This document shows, piece by piece, positions 57,882-64,000 of a DNA stretch of 64,000 nucleotides; position 1 is the stretch's first letter; each line of letters begins with the position of its first letter. The stretch is from Vibrio ostreicida (GTDB lineage Bacteria; Pseudomonadota; Gammaproteobacteria; Enterobacterales; Vibrionaceae): the NCBI RefSeq assembly GCF_013074385.2, contig NZ_JABEYA020000001.1:248001-312000 (forward strand), given 5' to 3'. Both the position numbers and the translations under genes were made by a program. The notes beneath the pieces were generated by a model. That model searched no databases, was not told the origin of the DNA, and was given only the letters and a program-made list of their open reading frames with translations.

Positions 57882-58997
57882 ATGGATTGGAGACATATAA
57901 AAGGAATACTTCGTACTCACGCTAAATCAGTGAGCCTTACGGTGGTCGGGGGGGTGTCTGCGTTAATGATCCCTGTGTGGCAAATCTACTTTGTAGAGAC
58001 GTCCGATATCAACGTTGAAATCGGAGAGATTAGACGAATCAACTCTGACAATTATCAGGTGGCTCTTGCCACTGAAGAGTTGCAGTTGTTGACTCCGTAC
58101 ATTGATGAAGATCTGTTTTATGGCCTTGAGTTTAACGGTGAGCGAGGAGACAGAATTCGTTATCCGACATTTGATGTTGGCACGTTGGAGAGGGCATATA
58201 ATAGCGCGAAAGTGGATTTAAAAAATATTGCCCAAACCAAACGTCAACTTTCACAGCATATCATGACAATTGACGCCTATCTTGACCCTGAAAATAGAGA
58301 ATCCCTCCTAACAGAATTTCGTGTTGGAGAAATGAAAAGTTGGGGGCTTAAGAACTATATTGATGGCGATGAAGCCGTTTATTACGAACATCAGGTGTTA
58401 TCGATTACCCGCAATTACTCTGACATGACGTTTCAAAGAGGTAAAGGGCCAGCGCTGAATGTGCCTGCATTGAAATTTTTACTCTCTGATGTCAAAGAAG
58501 ATTTGCAGGAGGTCATTACCACAAATGATGCGACGCTAGAAAAACTGCGTGACAACATGCGTGGTATTGATGCGCAACTTGCCAAAATCAAACGTGAACA
58601 GCAAGAATTGTACAGTTTTTTTGAGTTGGATGCGGTGGCCACAAATATTGGCCGAGCGAGTACGTCTCTTCGCCCCATAGGTATGGTGCGGGTCAACATC
58701 AGCGATAACAATTATGTGGATGTGAAACTTGAAATGATTGATTTTCAGGAACTCTCTGAAATACCCGCTTCATCCACTCGTTTGTTGAGCTATCGCTCAC
58801 AGGAACTCCACCAAATGCCAGTAGAAGATCGCAACCTCGTCAATGCATTTTGGGGCAGTACCGGACAGGCACGATTATTAAATTTAGATACAAAAATGCA
58901 AGTGTATTCCTCTAACCCGACCGCGTTCGCCTACAACAGCAATCAAAAGGTGCTGTTTGACCACCTCAAAAAAGCGGCAGCGTCATTATCATATTGA
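57882..58997 (+). CDS. Bitopic membrane protein with long coiled-coil domain, unknown
   Basis: The 371 residues start at the ATG 57882 (MDWRHIKGILRTHAKS), with AAGGG upstream; an earlier frame start at 57774 lies inside the muramidase gene and is rejected. One membrane helix (about residues 17-36) is followed by a large hydrophilic part with two helical, coiled-coil-like stretches (about 110-140 and 205-255) and a more globular C-terminus. The topology suggests an inner-membrane anchor with a periplasmic rod. I recognise no family. It begins 19 bp after the muramidase stop. Confidence 0.8.
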   Translation: MDWRHIKGILRTHAKSVSLTVVGGVSALMIPVWQIYFVETSDINVEIGEIRRINSDNYQVALATEELQLLTPYIDEDLFYGLEFNGERGDRIRYPTFDVGTLERAYNSAKVDLKNIAQTKRQLSQHIMTIDAYLDPENRESLLTEFRVGEMKSWGLKNYIDGDEAVYYEHQVLSITRNYSDMTFQRGKGPALNVPALKFLLSDVKEDLQEVITTNDATLEKLRDNMRGIDAQLAKIKREQQELYSFFELDAVATNIGRASTSLRPIGMVRVNISDNNYVDVKLEMIDFQELSEIPASSTRLLSYRSQELHQMPVEDRNLVNAFWGSTGQARLLNLDTKMQVYSSNPTAFAYNSNQKVLFDHLKKAAASLSY

Positions 58998-59059
58998 TAC
59001 AGCTCGTAGATATTACGGCAACCAATAAACCTTACAGATTAAAACTCAAGGAGAACAAT

Positions 59060-59836
59060 GTGTCCAAAATAGAGAAAAACATACGGGAACTTTTATTGGA
59101 AATATTGGCAAAGCTGTCGGAAGGCGGCGTAAAAAGCAAAAATGAAATAGATAACTTCTGGCTCAAACTCAACCAACTTCAAGCGAGGAGTCAGGTGGAA
59201 ATTCGCCATATTCAATTCCAAGGCGAGGGCGATCCATTTGATGAACATATCGTGCTACATAATCGAGGGGAGTTGACGATAAATATTAGCGGTTGGCGAA
59301 TTGAGGCGGGTTCACCTGATCAAACTTTTATTTTCCCAGAGGGCAGTTTTCTTTTACCGGATGAAAGCCTTAACGTTGAAACACTGGGTAACGGCCAGTT
59401 TTCTTTCGATTCAAATCAACCGATCTGGAATAATCGAGGAGACGTGGCCAGATTGATCGATGCTCAGGGAGCGCTGATATCAAGCTTTGCCTACGGCAAT
59501 AAAGCACACCAGTACGTAACCATCAGCCATATCCATGTCGATGGGAAGAAATACAGAACCGAAGGCGATGAGTTTGTTGAACTGATTAACCTTTCTGAGC
59601 ATCGCATTGATCTTGATGGTTGGCAGCTTGAGGCGTTGGGCAATCGATCCAGATTCGTCTTCCCATTCGGCGCAAAACTTGAAGCGTTTACTGGTATTAA
59701 AGTCTTCACCCAAAAATCCCCATTAGAGGCCGATGAATACAGTTTTGATAGCACTGTGGCCATTTGGAATAACCAATCAGGTGGGTGCAGATTGTTAGAT
59801 TATCAGAACAGTGAAGTGTCGAGCTATCACTATTAA
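59060..59836 (+). CDS. Protein with two tandem lamin-tail domains
   Basis: The 258 residues (GTG start at 59060; AAGGAG 6 nt upstream) have an N-terminal helical part (1-45) and two lamin-tail (LTD) beta-sandwich domains, about 46-143 and 151-258. The copies align: ISGWRIEAG / LDGWQLEAL, FIFPEGSFL / FVFPFGAKL, QPIWNNRGD / VAIWNNQSG and LISSFAYG / EVSSYHY. No signal peptide is seen. Bacterial LTDs are usually linked to surface or secreted proteins; here the role is unknown. It is 14 bp before the next gene. Confidence 0.8.
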   Translation: MSKIEKNIRELLLEILAKLSEGGVKSKNEIDNFWLKLNQLQARSQVEIRHIQFQGEGDPFDEHIVLHNRGELTINISGWRIEAGSPDQTFIFPEGSFLLPDESLNVETLGNGQFSFDSNQPIWNNRGDVARLIDAQGALISSFAYGNKAHQYVTISHIHVDGKKYRTEGDEFVELINLSEHRIDLDGWQLEALGNRSRFVFPFGAKLEAFTGIKVFTQKSPLEADEYSFDSTVAIWNNQSGGCRLLDYQNSEVSSYHY

Positions 59837-59850
59837 CAAGAGGGCAAACC

Positions 59851-60783
59851 GTGGGGAATGAAAAAGCAACGCTGTCTGTGTTACCAACGCCAAACGCTCA
59901 AGAGAGTGTTAAGGTGCTGATCATAGAGGGGTATCAAATGCTTGAGTATATTGCCCGCCACGGAGAATTGACGATTGACCCTAAAGTCGCGGCAGGAATA
60001 TATCGTGCCAATGAGCGTTTCAACGGCAATCAATGGGGGGTGGCCGACGACATGGTTCTTCTGCAATGTTATGACCAGCTCGCGAAACAGATATATCCTG
60101 TCACGCTGGAAAGTCTCATCGCCGTTAAACCCCAAATAGAGAGGCGTCAGTGGTTAGCACCAAGTGCTGGCAACGTGATTAACTGGTATCGACGCTATAC
60201 GGTACTGACTTTAATTCTGTTGTTGATTGTACAAATGTACGCCCTGTTTGGTTATGCACTCACCGATGGGTTGAACGCAAAAAAAGCCACGCTCATGGTC
60301 ACATGGCCAGACGATGTACAGGCGAATTATCAGCTTTTAAAGGCGTGGAATCGCATATGGTTGTTGGGACAAGCTCTGCCAGTGCCTGCTGAAAGCGCAA
60401 GGTCGGTACACCTATCAACCCAACTTATCGCCGCGCAAGGTGTCTTGCAAATGCTACAGATTTATATACTGCCATTAATGTACGGTTTACTGGGCGCCTT
60501 TATCTTTGTGCTTCGTAGTCTTTTATATCAAGTGAGAACGCTCACTTACACGGCGAGTCGAGAAGTGGCCTACCGACTTCGATTAACATTAGGGTGCTTA
60601 GCAGGCATGATCACAGGCTGGTTAATGAAGCCTGAACTGGGCGATATGACCCTTTCTCCAATGGCCTTGGCGTTCCTATCGGGCTACAGTGTTGACGTAC
60701 TGTTTACTGTGCTCGATCGCTTCATCGATCAGATACGATATTCCGATTCAGTGGCGAAGGTAGCCCCTCGTTCATCCGATTAA
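59851..60783 (+). CDS. Polytopic membrane protein, unknown
   Basis: The 310 residues from the GTG at 59851 (GAGGG upstream) have a cytoplasmic-type N-terminal domain (1-115), a first membrane helix (about 115-140), an extracytoplasmic segment (about 141-205), then three more helices (about 208-232, 248-268, 272-292). No family recognised. Its tight spacing to the LTD gene suggests a complex. It could serve as an anchor or pore; no motif decides. Confidence 0.75.
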   Translation: MGNEKATLSVLPTPNAQESVKVLIIEGYQMLEYIARHGELTIDPKVAAGIYRANERFNGNQWGVADDMVLLQCYDQLAKQIYPVTLESLIAVKPQIERRQWLAPSAGNVINWYRRYTVLTLILLLIVQMYALFGYALTDGLNAKKATLMVTWPDDVQANYQLLKAWNRIWLLGQALPVPAESARSVHLSTQLIAAQGVLQMLQIYILPLMYGLLGAFIFVLRSLLYQVRTLTYTASREVAYRLRLTLGCLAGMITGWLMKPELGDMTLSPMALAFLSGYSVDVLFTVLDRFIDQIRYSDSVAKVAPRSSD

Positions 60784-61001
60784 ACGCCGCTCCCGCTATT
60801 TCTGTCACAATAAGTTTGAGTGGCCGTTAGGTCGTGACCTTCCAATTCGTCCATCAATCCTGACCACAGGATCGGTTAAACTCTCCCATATTCATGTTGT
60901 TGCTATTCCCGGTACGATACCCCTGTAATCCACCCTATAAGACCGAGTCTTGTTGGCGAATCAGTATTACTGTGGCAGTACACTGTATGACTAAGGACAG
61001 C

Positions 61002-61433
61002 ATGATGAAATACATTGGTTTTTGCCTGCTCTTGTTAGTAGGGTGCTCTTTACAACTGGTTGCGCCCTATGACCCCCCCACCGCGACTCAAATCAATCTG
61101 ATAGAAAAGAAAATTGATTATATGTATCGAAAGGCCGAACAATTACCTCCAGACAAAAGGCAGTATCAGAGGTTTGCCAAAGATTATATAGAGGTTGATG
61201 TAGAAATCCGTGCGCTGCTGCGTCGGCAACAGCGACGACCAAACAATACCGAAACCATCAAGCAAGTGGATATTTTGTCGACTCTTTGGGAGCAAGACAA
61301 AATGATGCATTACAAGAAAAACGCCCTCTCCAATTTTATGATTAACCGCCGTACTGTGCAGTATCAAAGAATGTTTACAGCGCTAGTAAATGGTGAAAAT
61401 GCAAAAAAACAACGAGGATCGCTTTATGACTGA
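61002..61433 (+). CDS. Small lipoprotein, unknown
   Basis: The 143 residues start at ATG 61002 (or 61005) with AAGGA upstream. The signal peptide MMKYIGFCLLLLVGC ends in a lipobox (LVGC, Cys near residue 15). The mature part is short, helical and charged (APYDPPTATQINLIEKKI; EIRALLRRQQRRPNN). There is no aspartate at +2 (CSLQ), so the outer membrane is likely by the Lol rule. It overlaps the next gene by 8 bp. Confidence 0.78.
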   Translation: MMKYIGFCLLLLVGCSLQLVAPYDPPTATQINLIEKKIDYMYRKAEQLPPDKRQYQRFAKDYIEVDVEIRALLRRQQRRPNNTETIKQVDILSTLWEQDKMMHYKKNALSNFMINRRTVQYQRMFTALVNGENAKKQRGSLYD

Positions 61434-61725
61434 CAATCTACCTGACACGATCAGCCAAGCAATGGCACACATCGAACAATCGCCTATGGTGAAGACACTC
61501 GCCCAAGCGTTAGTGAGCCAATTGGAAAAGCAACGTGGGGCAATCAATGAATTGCTTATTGCAAAAGAACAAGGGCTATTAACCGCAGAAGAGTTTCACA
61601 TTGAGCTTGAACGAGAGAAGTACATTACCGAGTCCGAAATGCTTAGCGTGCAGATTGCGACCAAAGCACAATTGCAGCATGCCATTAATAGCGCCTTTAA
61701 CTTATTGCTTAACGCCGCGCTTTAA
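61426..61725 (+). CDS. Small helical protein overlapping the lipoprotein gene, unknown
   Basis: The 99 residues start at ATG 61426 (MTDNLPDTISQAM), inside the last codons of the lipoprotein gene, so coupled translation is expected. It is almost wholly alpha-helical by composition, with a coiled-coil-like middle (VSQLEKQRGAINELLIAKEQ) and an EEFHIELEREKY helix. No membrane segment and no recognised domain. A partner of the lipoprotein gene product is an inference from the overlap only. Confidence 0.72.
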   Translation: MTDNLPDTISQAMAHIEQSPMVKTLAQALVSQLEKQRGAINELLIAKEQGLLTAEEFHIELEREKYITESEMLSVQIATKAQLQHAINSAFNLLLNAAL

Positions 61726-61767
61726 GATTTCCGGTGGATAAAAAAGCGTTCTTTGGGGCTAATTAAT

Positions 61768-61980
61768 GTGAGAGTTAAAAAGCGTATCATCTGGCGTCGT
61801 TATCGATATAGGCTGAGAGCAGTGTATCGAAAGTCGAAGAAAACCGACACAAAAGGGTCTGTTCTCAAGGTCAAAATGTCAGATACCCCTCCGGAGAAGG
61901 TGACTCACGGCCTCAAGCCTAACCTGAGCGATTTATCCGGGATTCAATCCTGTTTGTTGGCTAGCGAGCCACGTCCATAG
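61768..61980 (+). CDS. Small basic protein, doubtful
   Basis: A 70-residue frame from GTG 61768 with a strongly basic N-terminus (VRVKKRIIWRRYRYRLRAVY) and a Pro/Ser-rich tail. GGGG lies about 9 nt upstream, a weak ribosome site. It fills the space between two better genes on the same strand, but no similarity is recognised. A nucleic-acid or membrane-surface binding role would be a guess. Confidence 0.4.
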   Translation: MRVKKRIIWRRYRYRLRAVYRKSKKTDTKGSVLKVKMSDTPPEKVTHGLKPNLSDLSGIQSCLLASEPRP

Positions 61981-62064
61981 CCCCATATTCTTCGGTTGTT
62001 ATGCCAAGTTTTTTTTCCGCCATCATTCTACTCTGACGAAGTAATGTTTTTACAGGAGATGAAC

Positions 62065-62772
62065 ATGAAACAACTGCGTTTTCGTTTATGCGAAGCCTCT
62101 GATGGGCGTATTTACGCATTGCTTTCCGATCAACCAGACACCGAAGAACTGTTTGATAGTGGCTACAAAGTGGCCTACAAGTATCGCGATAATGACACAG
62201 GACAAGCCCTGCTCGCACGCTGGCGCTCATCCTATACAGTGATATCGAAGGCCTTTGAGCAGATCCCAACTCATGGTGAATTGCCCGAGGAAGTCCAGCA
62301 GGCTTTCGATGCTATGGTCGCGAGTCTTTTATCTGGGGTTGATGTGATATTTTGCGATTATAACCTTTCGATCGAAGCGGACCTCCCTATCGGTAATGGC
62401 ATGATGGATAATTATCGTTCCACTGATTGTGTGCTGTTTTCTTGTCAAGAGTTGATCGGGCACGACCCGATGACTCAACCTTATATGGTGTCTTACGCTG
62501 TGCCACGGTATCCAGACACGGCAAATGTTGGGTGTCAGCACCGTATTTACAGTAAAACCGACAGTTTTGCGTTTGCACAAGCCATCAATGCCATTGTGAA
62601 CCAAAGAGAACGTGACGCGCTAAATGGGGGGCATATTCGCACAGAAACGGACAGCTACATCAACCAGCCTACTGTTTCTCAGGCGATGGCGGAACAGGAG
62701 GTGAACCGTTTTGTTGAAGCGTTAGTGCCATCGAGTCGCCGAGTTGCAGCCTTGAATGCGCCAGTGAATTAA
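62065..62772 (+). CDS. Unknown protein with a receiver-like segment
   Basis: The 235 residues start at ATG 62065 (MKQLRFRLCEASDGR), with AGGAG 6 nt upstream; ATGs further 5' lie in poorer context. Residues about 90-130 (SGVDVIFCDYNLSIEADLP ... CVLFSCQELIG) recall the Asp-containing strand and switch strand of CheY-like receivers, with Asp98 at the expected place, but the rest of the fold is not evident. It is soluble, with no signal peptide. It sits in the middle of the cluster. Confidence 0.72.
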   Translation: MKQLRFRLCEASDGRIYALLSDQPDTEELFDSGYKVAYKYRDNDTGQALLARWRSSYTVISKAFEQIPTHGELPEEVQQAFDAMVASLLSGVDVIFCDYNLSIEADLPIGNGMMDNYRSTDCVLFSCQELIGHDPMTQPYMVSYAVPRYPDTANVGCQHRIYSKTDSFAFAQAINAIVNQRERDALNGGHIRTETDSYINQPTVSQAMAEQEVNRFVEALVPSSRRVAALNAPVN

Positions 62773-62872
62773 CCCGCTTGTGGGAACCGGTGAATGAAAT
62801 ATCACCAACAAGAATAATGGGCTCAACGGATAAATGGCTTGGTTTGTGAGTCGTTAAAGACAGGAGAGCACG

Positions 62873-63460
62873 ATGCATCCGCAACAGTTATTGATTGAGC
62901 TAGCCTCTCAGTATGATGTTCAAACAGCCAACCAAGCGTTGGCTGATGCCCGAACACGTCAGTTTGCCAGAGCTTGGCTCGCCATCGATTTATCAAGACC
63001 GCTATCGGCAATATTACATGGAGACTTGGCAGGATTTGGCCTGCCGTACGTGAAAGGGCACACTTTTTATAGATATTGTCGGGACAGCCGTTTGGCTGAA
63101 GCCTGTGAAAAACGTGTGGCCTCAAAGGCTGATCTGGTTGTGACCGTCGATGATCGGCCTCATTTTTTTGAATTTCACTATTTGCATCACCAATGCTGCC
63201 ATCGCACAGCATGGCAAAAACTTTATCAGGACGTCGAACGAGTGAGAGTGATGCAGTCGGTCACCGAACAAAAGGTGAACTTGATTGTTGCGCTGTGGGG
63301 CACATTTACAGGCAAACATATTGAAATGTTTCAATGGTTCGATAACAACCAGAATGCCGTCTACGCCCTAGACTCAAGCTTATCCGGCAGCTCGCAAGTT
63401 TCAAGGCTTGTCCATATACAAAAATCGGGTCATCCGAGGTTGATATTGGTGGTTGTTTAA
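62873..63460 (+). CDS. Unknown protein with PD-(D/E)XK-like pattern
   Basis: A 195-residue soluble protein, ATG with AGGAG 7 nt upstream. Residues about 80-125 (RVASKADLVVTVDDRPHFF, then EFHYLHHQ, then KLYQDVERVRVM) follow the order of a PD-(D/E)XK nuclease core: Asp strand, Glu strand, and a helix with D-x-x-R. The usual lysine of ExK is histidine here (E-F-H), so activity is uncertain. The final strands (NLIVALWGTF, RLILVVV) fit an alpha/beta fold. Low-confidence family suggestion. Confidence 0.72.
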   Translation: MHPQQLLIELASQYDVQTANQALADARTRQFARAWLAIDLSRPLSAILHGDLAGFGLPYVKGHTFYRYCRDSRLAEACEKRVASKADLVVTVDDRPHFFEFHYLHHQCCHRTAWQKLYQDVERVRVMQSVTEQKVNLIVALWGTFTGKHIEMFQWFDNNQNAVYALDSSLSGSSQVSRLVHIQKSGHPRLILVVV

Positions 63461-63501
63461 ACCAGTCACTAGAGACTTTGGTGCCCCAACAAGGAGTGAC
63501 G

Positions 63502-63669
63502 ATGTTGGAGAAAAATCCTATATCGACGGTAAGAACGCTGAAAGTCAAAATAAAGCGCCATCAAGAGGCTTCGCCACCAAGGAAGCCTCTGAGTGACGAC
63601 ACATCAAATTCTGTCAACTGGATTGACCTGTTTGATCTGGCCCTGAATGGCCAACAGAACAGCGAATAA
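63502..63669 (+). CDS. Small protein, unknown
   Basis: The 55 residues start at ATG 63502 (MLEKNPISTVRTLKVKIKRH) with AAGGAG 5 nt upstream, a strong ribosome site. Basic N-terminal half, Pro-rich middle and a hydrophobic-acidic helix near the end (NWIDLFDLALNG) that could be a docking peptide. It ends 15 bp before the next gene. Confidence 0.62.
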   Translation: MLEKNPISTVRTLKVKIKRHQEASPPRKPLSDDTSNSVNWIDLFDLALNGQQNSE

Positions 63670-63684
63670 AATTAAGGATCTAAC

Positions 63685-64000
63685 ATGGGAATAAGAACGA
63701 AAGCAATGAGGGCGGCTTTTAAAGCCTATCTGCAGGTTTTGCAGTCGAAATCGTATCAAGAGATTGAAATGATCAGTGACCTCTACGTTGACACAAGACG
63801 TTCGGCAGCCAGCCGTGAGGTGACCTTGTTGGTACGAGCGATGTTTGGTTTTTCGACCGGTTTGCATAACAGTACATCCGAACAAGGTTGGCTCAAAAAA
63901 TATAACATTGCTGAGCTTACGTTTGATGCTGAACATGGTGAATTTGGCGGGGTTCAGTACCACCATGAGGGAGAAAGGAAACTTGCTGGCCACGTTTGGC
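63685..64000 (+). CDS. Unknown protein, N-terminal part (cut by the window end)
   Basis: The ATG at 63685 follows AAGGA at good spacing, and the frame stays open for 105 codons to the window edge. The protein begins MGIRTKAMRAAFKAYLQVLQ, helical and basic, continues through a hydrophilic alpha/beta-looking segment, and has no membrane helix. No family recognised. It shows that the cluster continues rightwards. Confidence 0.7.
   Translation, partial: MGIRTKAMRAAFKAYLQVLQSKSYQEIEMISDLYVDTRRSAASREVTLLVRAMFGFSTGLHNSTSEQGWLKKYNIAELTFDAEHGEFGGVQYHHEGERKLAGHVW

Noticed and set aside
56969-64000. Cluster interpreted as an ordinary prophage or contractile injection system
   Set aside because: Apart from the muramidase no tail, sheath, baseplate, capsid, terminase, integrase or AAA+ ATPase gene can be seen in the visible part.

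Overview
The window looks like a chromosomal segment of a polar-flagellated gammaproteobacterium of the family Vibrionaceae. The main reason is the gene order flhA-flhF-flhG-fliA-cheY-cheZ-cheA-cheB-parC-parP-cheW-fipA followed by ccmABCDEFGHI. ParC and ParP (array positioning) and FipA (FlhF partner) are typical of polar flagellates. The flanking neighbours (znuBC/znuA, feoABC, argS, an insulinase-type peptidase, sixA, mlaA, fadL, fadIJ, apt-dnaX-ybaB-recR) also fit a Vibrio-like chromosome. About 56.5 kb reads as ordinary, densely packed, operon-organised core genome with almost no pseudogenes or mobile DNA.

Layout. 1-2911: end of folC, dedD, cvpA, purF, with a PurR operator. 2981-5497: divergent znuCB / znuA around a Zur box. 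5690-9001: a large membrane-spanning AraC-type regulator with an extracytoplasmic beta-propeller. 9463-12192: feoABC behind FNR- and Fur-like sites. 12225-18066: HIT protein, argS, yecM and insulinase. 18302-31543: sixA, then the flagellar and chemotaxis operon. 31731-38771: the complete cytochrome c maturation (ccm) operon. 38823-47965: mlaA, two fadL paralogues, an ECF-type sigma factor with a DUF3379 partner, and fadIJ. 48071-56311: nitroreductase, LysR, an RssB-like regulator, a 43-residue membrane protein, a ybaN-like gene, apt, dnaX, ybaB, recR, folD. 56512-56588: tRNA-Arg(UCU).

The chemotaxis operon is coherent. FlhF and FlhG set the position and number of the flagellum, and FipA helps recruit FlhF. 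ParC and ParP place the chemoreceptor arrays at the pole. CheA lacks a recognisable P2 domain; instead its linker carries three copies of a short motif that resembles the CheY-docking tails of CheZ and FliM.

From the tRNA-Arg to the right edge (56589-64000) the character changes. At least eleven same-strand genes, several with near-zero spacing, encode a signal-less peptidoglycan-binding muramidase, a bitopic coiled-coil protein, a protein with two tandem lamin-tail domains, a polytopic membrane protein, a lipoprotein overlapping a small helical protein, and several proteins I do not recognise. No integrase, transposase, tail, sheath or capsid gene is visible. This cluster runs off the window and is the best candidate for an undescribed system, probably acting at the cell envelope. 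That function is inference.
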